A stretch of DNA of 64,000 nucleotides. It comes from Ustilago trichophora. Taxonomy: Eukaryota > Basidiomycota > Ustilaginomycetes > Ustilaginales > Ustilaginaceae. Made by a program: the position numbers and the translations under genes. Shown in pieces: positions 40,592 to 50,792 of this stretch (within the stretch, counting starts at the first letter, position 1; every line of letters starts with the position of its first letter). The notes under the pieces were generated by a model. It made no database searches. It saw nothing but the letters and a program-made list of their open reading frames with translations, and had not been told where the DNA came from. The stretch covers positions 1 to 64,000 of the forward strand of contig OOIN01000025.1 in assembly GCA_900323505.1 (NCBI GenBank), in the 5' to 3' direction.

Positions 40592-41351
40592 CATTTGCTG
40601 GGATCATATCGTGGCTGAACTTTTCGCTGCTTGGCGATAGCTGAGAGTGCTATCGTAGATGTACAGCCTCTTTGTGGCAGTGAAGAACATAACAGCCGGT
40701 CAAGAGTGCACCAAGCGATACAGGAATTCTACACACAGTTCCTGTATCACAACGGCATGGTTGGTAGCCTGAACTATTTGGTGCGGCCAAAGGACCAAAT
40801 CTCAAACCGGCAAGAAGTTCTTGACGTCATGTTCAGCCGAAGCCAGGGTGATCTTTCATGCCGAAGCCAATGGCATGGAATCAACACAACTTTGGCTTCC
40901 TAAAGCGTCCTGCATTTTGCTGTACATACCAGGAAATGGCGATCCGAATTCGACACAGCCATGAACTTCAAAAGACACCTTGCGTTCGGAGCCAAAGAAG
41001 AAAAGAGAGGGCTTGGCATCCGGACGTGAGCCTCGGAGAACAAGTCCAAAGGGCCTTTGGTGTACCAACCGTCCGGTTCGTCAAAAGCAGAGTCGCGACA
41101 AGAGGATTCCATCCTACTGTATGTACTGGGTGGCGTCAGAAGGATGTTGCGCATACTGTAGGCCTCCTAAGTCCGTCGGAGAGTTTTTTTTATATTTTAC
41201 ATAAAAATGGTGAAATGTCAAACACTTCGGCTACGCTTGCCGGTAAAATGTGCTCCGCCAACTGGAACGAGGCAGCGCCAAGCGGTCGTCTCGGCATCAT
41301 CGAGAAAATATGGTTTTGACAGACACATCTTGATTTTGACGGTTGTGGATC

Positions 41352-41355
<4 letters not shown>

Positions 41356-41425
<70 letters not shown>
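41356..41425. repeat. A43 tract followed by (AC)13
   Basis: An uninterrupted A run at 41356-41398, then TA and a pure AC dinucleotide repeat to 41425. It could be the 3' tail of an inserted retroposed sequence or a simple microsatellite. Confidence 0.9.
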
Positions 41426-41840
41426 TCCAAATTTTTGCCAGAGGTTTTACACCTAAGATTGTGGTACATACATACAGCACGCCATTTCCATTCCCACTGC
41501 GGACCCGTCCCGTAGGAGAAGCGCGCCTTTCAACGTGTCCGAATTCGGGTGAATCGAAACTACATAGGATATGCAGGGTCGGGAGGTTGACCAACGTTGC
41601 CGTGACAAGTCCGTAGGACTTAGGACTTGGCCATCATCAGCCGCCTACCGAGATGTTGGCACAATGAGCTGAGTCTTTACACAGACATAGACCCCAATCC
41701 AGCTGTACTGTACCAAAGGAATCGAGCTGTGTTGCTTTCAGTATTCTTTGACAGCGGAAGCTTGCCCTCCTCCTCCGATAGAACCATCTTGCGGCCTCAA
41801 GTATAGAGTATTTCCATCTGAATCTCGCCCAACTCTCTTC

Positions 41841-41920
41841 TTCCTTCTTCAATACCATCTCTCTAGACCGCGGCAGCTTCTTCCTTCTTCAATACCATCT
41901 CTCTAGACCGCGGCAGCTTC
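41841..41920. repeat. Perfect 40-bp tandem duplication in a gene leader
   Basis: The unit begins TTCCTTCTTCAATACCATCT and ends CGCGGCAGCTTC. The two copies, 41841-41880 and 41881-41920, are identical and lie 37 bp before the start codon of the RTA1-like gene. Confidence 0.97.
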
Positions 41921-41957
41921 TCATCGTCTACAGTGCAACCAAGACAAGCCCGTCGAT

Positions 41958-42944
41958 ATGAGTGACATAGATTACAGTCGGTATACCGTCCTCAAGTATC
42001 AGCCCGATGATACTGGCAATCTCGTCGTCGGCATCATCTATGCCGTTTTGGCGCTCTACTTCTTCGTCGCCGCCTTTGTTTCTAAAGCCAAATGGACCCT
42101 AGTTCTACCGATTGGTGCTGCATTCTCAGCGGTCGGATTTTTTATCCGGATTCCTCTGACGAGGTACAACATGTCTCTGGGGCTCTTTATCGTTCAGCAG
42201 ATGTTTGTCGTCATTTCGCCCGCAGCCTTTTTCGCCTTCAACTACTCCCTGTTTGGCAGATGGATTCAGACGATCGACCCGCGCTTCAATTCCGCAGCTC
42301 GTTCCGGCGCATACTACTATCCCACATCTTCCGACACCGACGTAGAACTCGTCAACTCTGCCAGGCATCACGACGGCGATTACGACAAGGCTATCCACGA
42401 GTCGTCTGGCGACGGGTTTCCATCCAGCGGCGCCGGTAGTGGCAGCGGAGGCTCGAAAGGGTTGATGGAAAAGTCAAAGTATTCCTTCATTCCCCCCCGC
42501 CTTGTGACACGCATCTTTGTCTGCTCCGACATCGTCACTTTCATCGTTCAGGTGGCTGCAGGAGGTATTCAGTCCACGGGTGACCCGAACCTGGTCAGCA
42601 TTGGCGACCATCTTTTCCTCGCCGGTGTCGCAGCCCAAGGCGCATCGTATATCCTTTTCAGCTTCCTCGTCACCTACGCTCTCGTCCGACTCGTCCATGG
42701 CAAGCAGAGAGGCTTTGGCAATCTTTCCTCCGGTTCCAAGAAATTCGTCTACGCAATCGCTTTGTCGAGTCTCATGATCATCATTCGTTCCGTGTATCGA
42801 ATCATCGAGTTCGCCCAGGGAAACGATGGCTATCTCGTCTCTCACGAGAAATACCTCTTCGCACTGGATGCGGCACCATTGATCATCGCCATCAGCGTTT
42901 GGGTCATCGTATGGCCTCCCCGTCTCTTCAAGTCTATTCGTTAG
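41958..42944 (+). CDS. RTA1-like seven-TM membrane protein
   Basis: A 328-aa protein with about seven hydrophobic segments: LVVGIIYAVLALYFFVAAFV, WTLVLPIGAAFSAVGFFIRI, LGLFIVQQMFVVISPAAFFAFNYSL, IFVCSDIVTFIVQVAAGGIQ, LFLAGVAAQGASYILFSFLV, YAIALSSLMIIIRSVYRIIE, and the last near ALDAAPLIIAISVWVIVWPP. The third segment (ISPAAFFAFNYSLFGR), the fourth (SDIVTFIVQVAAGG) and RSVYRIIEFAQG are the conserved blocks of the fungal RTA1/RTM1/Rsb1 family. That family is linked to resistance to aminocholesterol or toxic metabolites and to sphingoid-base translocation. A Ser/Gly-rich soluble loop lies at about 125-170. The exact activity is unknown. Confidence 0.87.
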   Translation: MSDIDYSRYTVLKYQPDDTGNLVVGIIYAVLALYFFVAAFVSKAKWTLVLPIGAAFSAVGFFIRIPLTRYNMSLGLFIVQQMFVVISPAAFFAFNYSLFGRWIQTIDPRFNSAARSGAYYYPTSSDTDVELVNSARHHDGDYDKAIHESSGDGFPSSGAGSGSGGSKGLMEKSKYSFIPPRLVTRIFVCSDIVTFIVQVAAGGIQSTGDPNLVSIGDHLFLAGVAAQGASYILFSFLVTYALVRLVHGKQRGFGNLSSGSKKFVYAIALSSLMIIIRSVYRIIEFAQGNDGYLVSHEKYLFALDAAPLIIAISVWVIVWPPRLFKSIR

Positions 42945-44127
42945 ACCTTTTCCATTCTAGACCTTTTGCCTTCTAGACCTCGAAACTCGACTCTTGGCTG
43001 TCTCCACATGCCCTTGCTTCGTTTGATAGCGTAGAAGGGACGTCACACCATCTCGGTCACTTTTCCATCCTGTCAATTGTCAACTGTGTATGTACTTTTG
43101 TGCCTTTTAATACAATCGTAAAAGCGTCACTCTCCCATAGCATTGGACACTCTACCAACGCATCGAGATCTTCGTTTGCGTGTTGATCAACGACGCAGAT
43201 TCACAAGTTGAAACTTTTAAGGTTGTGTGCGCCAGTGACGCAGAAGCCAACGCAGTCTAAAAAGCCAAGACGCTTGCGTCCTAACGCTGCGTCCGTGCAA
43301 CTCAGCTCTACACTAAAAGAAGAGCACGACTGCCGCACGGATTCGGGAACCTTGGACTCAACCACATTCTTGAGACCAGAAGAACAGCCGCACAGGCACA
43401 CACGCAGAGGCACCTGCGGCTCAGCTCAGCTCTATGGTCAATGCAGTGAGAATTGAGCAGTGAGCAGCATCACATGAACTCAGCTCTTGGAATGCAGCTT
43501 ATGCCCTAAGTTACTCGGCCGCCCTAGACTTCACCAATTATGAGTGCAGTGGTGGGAGGGGAGCCTTGAAAATTGAGCCCTGAGCTGCATGTGTGTGTCT
43601 GTGCACCAGACGTGTCTCGGGTCAGAGCCTCGTATTGCTGCGCTGACGATGCTGCCAGCTCATCTCGAGATGCATTCTGCGGGTGAATGACTTGCCTCGC
43701 CTCGTAAAGTGAAATGTGCTCATGATGAGAAGAGGCAGCGCTAGATTTGACCCCACCGTTTTGTGAGCAAGACGAAATACACGCTCCTTAGCACACACAC
43801 ACGCCCACACGCACACGCACCCACTCACGCGGATCAGAACAAAGCATTGAACGAGCAATTCGCCACGATCGACACCTAGAAAGAAGCCTATCCAACTGGC
43901 AAACTCCACGGCCTTTATCCCACACGATGTCACCTCGAAGGTTTTTTCTAGACACAACTCAGCCGGTGATGATGGCGATGCACGCTGTCAATACGAGACT
44001 CAGCTCGGCCGCGGAATTTGGAGTTGGGACGACGGAATTGGGTTTCGAGGGTAACGCTAACAATACACAGGAGACAAGCAACAGTTGCTCAACAAATGCA
44101 AAGTAGAGAGAGAGAGTTTCCGATGAA
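42945..44127. other. Intergenic region between convergent genes
   Basis: About 1.2 kb. Just after the RTA1-like stop there are three close copies of a TCTAGACCTTTT-like motif (about 42945-42980). A (CA)-rich patch lies near 43790-43825. No gene is recognised. Confidence 0.5.
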
Positions 44128-45370
44128 TCAGGCCACCGGGGTCATGATAGTGTGGGGAGCGCCCGCTGGCAAAGTGGCAGCATGGGTAGGGGATGGAGCT
44201 TGATGAGCCGGAGGCGGAGAGGGGATTCCGGTGGCAGCAGTGTCGTGGACCGGAGCGGCACCTACACCACCTTCGTGGCTTCTTTCCTCGATTCCGCGTC
44301 CTTGCTGTTCGTGATCCTCAATTCCGCGTCGATGTTCATGTTCGGCAATCTTGTCCTCCGAAATTTTGCCCGATCGAAGACGCAAGGCGCCATAATCGCA
44401 CTTGGTCAGCATCGAGAGGAGGAGAAAGGCGAAAATGGGCTTGGAAAAAAGGTCCAATAGTCCATACCAGAGGAACTGTAAAGGTCAAAGACATTGTGAT
44501 CGTAGAGAGAGAGGAGGGGTGATGAGGGGTTAGTGAAGTGATAGCGATGGATGGTGATGGTCAGCTTGTGAAACGTACCTCCTCACTGACGCCAATGACA
44601 TTGCCTCCTTCGCTCAAGGCCCAACAGATTGGATACATGGGCCAGATGATGGCGAGGAGAGTGGCGGCGGCTAGGAATGCGCGGCCGAATCCGCCTCCTA
44701 GTCGACGGGCCGAGCGTAGACCCGAAGCAAATACCTGATACAGCACGTAGCCCAGTGCTGCGCATGCAAAGACCTGCAAAACGTACCAGCCCCAGCGATA
44801 GTACCAGCATGCAATAATTAGCGCAGACCCAACAGAACAATGTGTGACGAGAAGCAAACTTACAAAGTAACCCCACTTGTATCGGGAGCGAGTCAAAGCG
44901 CCCAAAAGACCACAGACGATCATCAACATGTTGAAGAAGAGCGTGATAAAGATGATCGAGAGGGGCAGACCGGTGATGAGAAGCAAGCTGAGCAGGAGAA
45001 GGGGGGTGGTGATGGTCCAATCGATGTAGCGACTGTACCAGATTTGGCGCGTTGGGTAGCCGTTGTAGCCAGCCCCGAGCGGATTGTTGCGGAGGAATTG
45101 GACCGTGATGGGGGTCGAGCCGAGATCGCTGGCCATCGAGTACCAGGAGATGGTCGATATGGCGAGGACGGCAGTGAGGAGGTAGTGGAAAGCTCTTCGG
45201 TTCCTAGCGATGGTGGTGGACCAAATCAAGAGGCCGAGGGTGGAAGCTGCCATGAGACAGAAGACGGTCCATCCCCAATTGCTACCCCATCGGCCGAGGT
45301 TGATGTCGGCATTGGGAGGATTGATGCTCAGGGCTCGATTGCCCGCTCGTTTGACGAGATCTGTGTCCAT
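44128..45370 (-). CDS. Microbial (type 1) rhodopsin, retinal-binding opsin
   Basis: Three exons: 44864-45370, 44579-44773 and 44128-44475; introns of 90 and 103 nt with GTAAGT and GTACGT donors; 349 aa. Seven TM helices. Helix C has WYSRYIDWTITTPLLLLS: Arg114, Asp117 (position of bacteriorhodopsin Asp85, counter-ion and acceptor) and Ser128 (position of the donor Asp96). Helix G, YGLLDLFSKPIFAF, has Asp242 and the Schiff-base Lys246, so retinal can bind. Splicing gives SRYKWGYFVFACAALGYVLYQ, as in other fungal opsins. The C-terminal tail is hydrophilic, His/Glu-rich then Pro/Ala-rich. Fungal relatives are light-driven proton pumps or photosensors. The Ser at the donor position argues for slow cycling or a sensory role; this is inference. 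A CCAAT-TATATAAA promoter element lies upstream. Confidence 0.93.
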
Positions 45371-45556
45371 AATGTAAGACAAATACGCTGAGATATGGTG
45401 CGAGATGGGCGGGAGAGATGGGCTTGTCGTCGTAGATGGTTTCCAGAGGTGAGATATGCGGTACTTGATGATAGCGAGATGGCGAGAGAATGTCGTCGAA
45501 AACGAAATTGCGATAGCGACGAGGGAGCAACACGCCCTGTCACTCGCCTCTACCTC

Positions 45557-45568
45557 TTTATATATTGG
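45557..45568 (-). promoter_or_regulatory. CCAAT/TATA element upstream of the opsin gene
   Basis: On the minus strand CCAATATATAAAG, combining a CCAAT and a TATA box, about 190 bp before the opsin start codon. Confidence 0.5.
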
Positions 45569-46055
45569 CCATTCGACCATTCACTTTCGGCGTGGCCGAA
45601 ACGAGAACACTGCTCATCCCCCACACCACTGTCGCTTTGTACTTCATTATCTGCTGATGTCGTGCCTACAAGCAGTCGCTGATTCACACATGTTCGCAAA
45701 AGGCCGAGTGTTCAAGCATCGGGAGAAAGGGCAAGGAGAAAAAATCGTGTTTGGCTTAAAAAAGATTACATACCGCGTGTGACTCAGAGACGAAGCGACC
45801 GGCGTTGTGAAAGCGAAGCATGACTGTCGCGGCTTCTTTTCTATCAATTTGAGCGCTGACTGGACGGGAGCAGGAGGCTGAGTCAGCAGCAACACAACCG
45901 CACTGCGACCTGGTCTCTATCATCCAAGCAGGTGAGGTGGATGTCGGTAAGTCATATTTGGAGAGCGATGGCAGCGAGGATGTTCTCAACCGGGTTGATT
46001 GAAGCATCGAGGCAAAGAGAAACTGATTGCAAGGAAAACATGATGCGAAACACAC

Positions 46056-46101
<46 letters not shown>

Positions 46102-46286
46102 GGGATGCAGGATGCGTGCGAACGGTGACCGTGTTTGTTTGTGAATGAAAGCTCTTTACTGCAAGCAAGAGTGTTGAGCGAAGAGAGGTAAAGCGAGAGG
46201 AAATCGAATCCCAAAAGAGCAGCACCATGTTATGAAAGAGAAGGCACAGAAGACCGCAAAAGAAAAAGAGCAGCAGATTGATTCTC
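45569..46286. other. Intergenic region with GA microsatellite
   Basis: About 700 bp between the opsin promoter and the 3' end of the uroporphyrinogen synthase gene. A nearly pure (GA)n run lies at 46060-46098. No gene seen. Confidence 0.55.
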
Positions 46287-48179
46287 TCACGAATGCAACC
46301 GCAAGCGCAATTCAACAGCTTCAATAGCATCCTTGAGCTCCTTTGGTCCCGGCTTGGTCGCCACTGCGTCGGGTTCGATGTCGAGATTCTCCACCATCCA
46401 CGCTCGTGTGGTGCTACCGAGCACTGCGATTCGAGGATACTTTCTGGACCGACCTTTCCCAGCGGCGTGCGAAGTGACGGTCGTCTTGGTGCCAACCTGT
46501 TCTTGTCCCGATGATGGTTTTGAATCTCGCTCTCGCTCTCGCTCTGGTGGCATCCACTTGCGACGTCGAAACTCTTCCAAAGCATAGTTGACGCCGCTAG
46601 GCGAGAAAAAGACGATCCAGTCGGGCCTAGCGATGCGTTGGCGTGCAGCACTGCTGCTGCTGCCGATGGCGCTGCCTGTAGCATCGACACCTGCATTTTT
46701 GGCTTTGGAACGAAGCATCTTGAGCACCGACTCTTCTTCAATAGGATTGATGGCCTCGGGCTCGATGGTGGCAGGCGAAGCCATCAATTGGGGAGATCCT
46801 CCAACAGCGGCAGGAATACTGAGACTTTCAAGACGTGGATTGGCTGCTTCGGTAGAAGTCATGGTGCTAACGCCCAGAGGTGTACCGACCGAGGGAACAT
46901 GGCTGAGGTTCTGATGAGACAAGGAGGATAAAGACGGATTTCGACCGTGTTCTGCAGTAGTGTTGGGCTGAAGATTGTCTGAGCTCGACTTTCGGCTGGG
47001 ATTGGCGCTCTTGGATGCGGATGCTGGACGGTCGCCTGAGGTGGTGCTTCCACCGCTGGGCCGTCTGCTGCCCGGACGAGAGTACATGCTGCCTTGACTA
47101 GGTCGACGACTCGGAGGTCTCGAGACGACCGTGGGAAGCGTCTTTGCAAGCACCTCGCATCCTTCGGCAAAGTGGGGGTCAGGAGCCGTCTCGTACACTT
47201 GAAGCTCGTGGTGGGGTATTGGGCCGGTGGGAGGCGAGGCCTGGGAGAGCAGGTCTGGAATGGTGGAAGCGTTCTTGTCGCCGACGAGATAGAGAAGGGG
47301 TGGTGCCTGTTCTGCTGTGCGCAAGTCGGAGTTCTGATCGAGGATTGAAGGGGCAGAAAAGTGACGAATGACGTAGCGAGCCAGCGTTTCACCGGTTCCT
47401 GTAGCCTCACCACCCATGACGAGACGTGGACGAAGCCATGGAGCCAGAGGCACGGTGCGGAGGGCGGAAGAGGTGGCAGGACCTACGGCAAAGAAGGGAA
47501 CTCGATTCCATTGAGTTGGGGAGCTGGACGAAGTCTTTTTCTTGGAGCGCAAGACATCCTGAGCTTTGACACCAGCAGAGATGTAAGCTTCGACTGCACG
47601 CTGGCTGGTAACAATCATGCCGCGATACGGGCTGCCAGTTTCGCTGCCTTGGATGGGAGATCCATACAAGAGTCGATCGACAAACTCATCCTGGTTGACG
47701 AATTTATGTGCCAAGATGGGGAAAGAGGTGACGCAGTATTCGATCTCGACCTCGTTACCATTTGCATCTGCAGGATAGGATAGATGATGTGTCATGAGAC
47801 GAGGCTGATCTTGGATGAATTTGCCCTTGCGCCTACCTGTGGTAGAGAGAGGGAGTGCTGTTGACGAGGATTGGTCGGATGAGGCGGCAACGGATTTGGT
47901 GTTGGAGGCAGCGGCGGCTTGCTGGCTGATAGCGGTCTTGATGAGGTCGAGTGCGCCATTGTCGGTGGTAGAGGCTAGGGAAGCCTTGGGACCGACTGAC
48001 AAGCTTGGAAGTGGAGTAGATGTACCGGATTCGAGGGCGGATGATGCAAAAGACGGGAGGCAGAAGGAACCGAAAGCGTCATGGTATGGATCTGTGCCCT
48101 TGGTCATGGATACGGGTGAGCGTAGCAGCAGCACCGTGATTGGAGGAGGAGGCTCCTCTATGTCTTCGGTGGCCGACAT
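46287..48179 (-). CDS. HEM4: Uroporphyrinogen-III synthase with long insertions
   Basis: A single-exon 630-aa protein; the usual enzyme is about 260-300 aa. It cyclises hydroxymethylbilane in haem biosynthesis. Recognisable blocks, in order: ITVLLLRSP (N-terminal), YRGMIVTSQRAVEAYISAG, VPFFAVGPATSSALR, ATGTGETLARYVIRHF, LLYLVGDKNASTIPDLL, HELQVYETAPDPHF, then DWIVFFSPSGVNYALEEFRRR, YPRIAVLGSTTRAWM and a C-terminal KPGPKELKDAIEA. Between the YETAP block and the DWIVFFSPSG block is a Ser/Pro-rich insertion of about 170 residues; another low-complexity insertion follows the N-terminal strand. The domain order is preserved, so the enzyme is probably functional with disordered loops. The gene is divergent from ERG26. 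Confidence 0.9.
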   Translation of the reverse strand: MSATEDIEEPPPPITVLLLRSPVSMTKGTDPYHDAFGSFCLPSFASSALESGTSTPLPSLSVGPKASLASTTDNGALDLIKTAISQQAAAASNTKSVAASSDQSSSTALPLSTTGRRKGKFIQDQPRLMTHHLSYPADANGNEVEIEYCVTSFPILAHKFVNQDEFVDRLLYGSPIQGSETGSPYRGMIVTSQRAVEAYISAGVKAQDVLRSKKKTSSSSPTQWNRVPFFAVGPATSSALRTVPLAPWLRPRLVMGGEATGTGETLARYVIRHFSAPSILDQNSDLRTAEQAPPLLYLVGDKNASTIPDLLSQASPPTGPIPHHELQVYETAPDPHFAEGCEVLAKTLPTVVSRPPSRRPSQGSMYSRPGSRRPSGGSTTSGDRPASASKSANPSRKSSSDNLQPNTTAEHGRNPSLSSLSHQNLSHVPSVGTPLGVSTMTSTEAANPRLESLSIPAAVGGSPQLMASPATIEPEAINPIEEESVLKMLRSKAKNAGVDATGSAIGSSSSAARQRIARPDWIVFFSPSGVNYALEEFRRRKWMPPERERERDSKPSSGQEQVGTKTTVTSHAAGKGRSRKYPRIAVLGSTTRAWMVENLDIEPDAVATKPGPKELKDAIEAVELRLRLHS

Positions 48180-48648
48180 GATGATGCTGACCGATATGCA
48201 CTCTCTGTGGCGCTGGATGCTGTTTTGCTGTTGCTGAAATGAGATGAGATGGAGGTGTCAATTGAAGAATGTCTTTTTTCAGGATGCAATCCAACCGGCC
48301 AAAATGTCAAGAGTGTAGAAATGGCCATGTGTCATGACAAAAAAGGGGCCAAAAACAGTTGACGTGTTGGGATGCACCATTTCGTATGTGGTCCATGCGA
48401 AATTGTACCGCGTGGCTCATTTTCGAATAAGCTGTTGATCAGCATTGATCTAACACGTCGAAGATTGCGCTTTGATCAGTTGAGAAGAAAGATTTCCGAG
48501 ACCAGAGAGTGGCGAGACGCCGCTTTATGTTCACGCAGTAACACACACATACACGCAAAAAGGGTCTCTCTTTCTCCAAAATCAGGCGATGCGGAGAAAC
48601 AAGGACACACACACAACCAACACCTTCTCTTGTAGTTCATCTTCATCG

Positions 48649-48684
<36 letters not shown>

Positions 48685-48722
48685 CCACATTCCCCGCCTC
48701 CCAATAGCAACACCACCAAACT
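48180..48722. other. Shared divergent promoter of HEM4 and ERG26
   Basis: 543 bp, including an (ATC)n microsatellite at 48646-48682 in the presumed ERG26 leader. No other gene or site is recognised. Confidence 0.6.
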
Positions 48723-50210
48723 ATGTCGACATCCTCCGCCTCGGGTGAGGCCCACTTTGTCATTGGTGGCTCTGGCTTCCTCGGATCCCGCATCGCTCTC
48801 GCACTCCGTCAGCGTGGCGAGAAGCACGTTTCCGTCTTTGATCTCCACGCCTCCCGCGATCCCATCGAAAAGGTCGACTACTACACCGGCGACATTACCT
48901 CCGAATCTTCGCTCCGTGAAGCCCTCATCCAGGTCCGCGACAAGGCTGGTCTCGAGGCTGGCAAAGCTGGCAAGGGTGTAGTCATCTACCATACTGCCAG
49001 CCCTGTTGCTGGTCTCGGTCCCGAGATCTACCACAAGGTCAATGTTGTTGGCACTCAGACTGTCATCAATGTTGCCAACAAGCCCGAGCTGGCTGTGACC
49101 AAGCTCGTCTTCACTTCCAGTGCAGGTGTCGTCTACGATGGTCACGATCTGATCAATGTAGACGAACGACTTCCTTACCCGACCAAGCCTCTCGATGCCT
49201 ACAACGACACCAAGGCCAAGGCGGAGAAGCTCGTCTTGCAAGCCAACCACAAAGCTGCAGGCAAGCTCAAGACCGTCGCTCTCCGTCCTGCCGGTATCTT
49301 TGGTATCGGTGACCGTCAAGCACTCCCCGGATTCTTCAACGTCCTCCGTACCCGCAAGACCAACTTCCAGATCGGCGACAACAACAACCTCTTTGACTGG
49401 ACCTATGTAGACAACGTCGTCCACGCCCACTTACTCGCCGCGGACAAGCTCACCAGCTCCGGCTACTCTGCCGAGAAGCTCGGCGAGATCATGATTACGA
49501 CGCGAATCCTCGCCGATGACCAGCTCAAATCCGAACGTAACGTCCCCACCAGCGAGGCCCGAGACGACACCCCCGCTGGATCCACCGACTACGCCCGCAA
49601 ACTTCCCACCACTCTCAGCCCCGAAACCCTCCAGCACGAACTCAACGTCCGTCCCGTGATCCGCAACAAGTACGACCAGTTCTTCCACATGATGAATCCC
49701 GAAATCGTCAGCCCGGGCAATCCGCTCGGTGACCAATTCCCTCTTGTTGAGGACGCCATCCCCGTCGCCGGTGAAGCTTTCTTCATTACAAATGGTCAAC
49801 CCATCCCATTCTGGGACTTCCCTCGCGCCCTCTGGGCGGGGATGGGTCACGTCATGCCCCAGGAAAAAGTGTGGAAGATCTCCAAGGATTGGGGTCTCTC
49901 CCTGGCTGGATGGGCGGAAACTTTTGCCTGGTTGACAGGTAGAGAGTCGCAGTTTACCAAATACAAGGTCACTTACTCGGCAAGTTCGCGTTACTACAAC
50001 ATTGAAAAGGCTCGAAGGGCGTTGGGATACCAACCCATCGTCAGTGTCGAAGAGGGCATCCGAAGGAGTGTAGCTGTAAGTGTCAGATGAGCAAAGACAG
50101 AAGTATGCTCGCAAAAACCTAACTCTTGCTTTTTTTTGTCCCTTTCTTTTCCTTTGATACAGTGGTGGAAGAGCGAACATCCTGAAGACATTGTCTCGCC
50201 CAAGGCCTGA
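48723..50210 (+). CDS. ERG26: Sterol-4-alpha-carboxylate 3-dehydrogenase (decarboxylating)
   Basis: Two exons, 48723-50075 and 50163-50210, with an 87-nt intron (GTAAGT...ACAG); 466 aa. Splicing replaces an early stop with the ending WWKSEHPEDIVSPKA. It removes the C-4 carboxyl of sterol intermediates with NAD(P) during ergosterol synthesis at the ER, in complex with Erg25 and Erg27. Evidence: N-terminal Rossmann motif FVIGGSGFLGSRIAL, TASPVAGLGPEIYHKVNVVGT, LVFTSSAGVVYDG, the SDR catalytic YNDTK, RPAGIFGIGDRQALPGF and FDWTYVDNVVHAHLLA. These are the 3-beta-HSD/Erg26 family blocks in the normal order. The length is somewhat above yeast Erg26 (349 aa), mostly by C-terminal sequence common in basidiomycetes. 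Confidence 0.95.
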
Positions 50211-50792
50211 GCGTTTTTCCCAGCCCCTAACGCCAGACAAGCGGCTATTCACGGTCTATCCGAGTCACACCTCACGCTTTGCACCACCAGCATGTAGCAT
50301 GTTTGACACTGTCCATAGCATTCATTGTACATTTCACATTGCCTGTTTTAAAACCGTCACAGTGTGTTAGTCTCGCCCAGTGCCGTGAGCCGACTTTCTT
50401 TCCGTTTGACGAGCAGTGTACAAAGTCACAATCCGGGTCGACGAAGGATCGGTTCCTAATGAGCCGTAAATTGTATCTTTGCATCGTGACTCGTAGAATA
50501 ATAATAATGAGAAGGAGAGAGGGAGGTAGGTGTGTGAGGGTGGGGGAGAGGAAGATCGGATGTGACGGTCGCTCGGCCAAATTACTGCTTCGCGTGGGCG
50601 CGTGCGTGGGTGTACCGTCGGAGCATCTGCAGGGACCACGTCAACTACTTGTTTTATTCGTGGATTGACATGACTCGGATTGCTTTACCCTCTCCCTCCC
50701 TCTCTCCCCCTTTATATATCCCTTCTCGCTTCCCATCCTCTCTCTCTCTCTCCCCCCCTCTCCACTCAATCTGCGTTCGTCTCTTACTCGCA
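50211..50792. other. Intergenic region and CT-rich promoter
   Basis: 582 bp between ERG26 and the PLP enzyme gene. The right part (50688-50765) is CT-rich around a TATA box at 50711. No gene seen. Confidence 0.55.
50711..50719 (+). promoter_or_regulatory. TATA box of the PLP enzyme gene
   Basis: TTTATATAT embedded in CT-rich sequence, about 80 bp before the ATG at 50793. Confidence 0.55.

Larger units (their letters stand above)
40592..41957. other. Intergenic region with poly-A tract and AC microsatellite
   Basis: About 1.4 kb between divergent genes. It contains a run of 43 A residues (41356-41398), an (AC)n tract (41400-41425) and a perfect 40-bp tandem duplication (41841-41920). No gene is recognised. 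Confidence 0.6.

Noticed and set aside
46060..46098. GA repeat as a regulatory element
   Set aside because: A simple microsatellite; no evidence of function.
44128..50210. Opsin, HEM4 and ERG26 as a functional cluster
   Set aside because: Adjacent genes for light sensing, haem and sterol are tempting, but they are transcribed in mixed directions and belong to separate pathways; no shared regulatory motif was seen.
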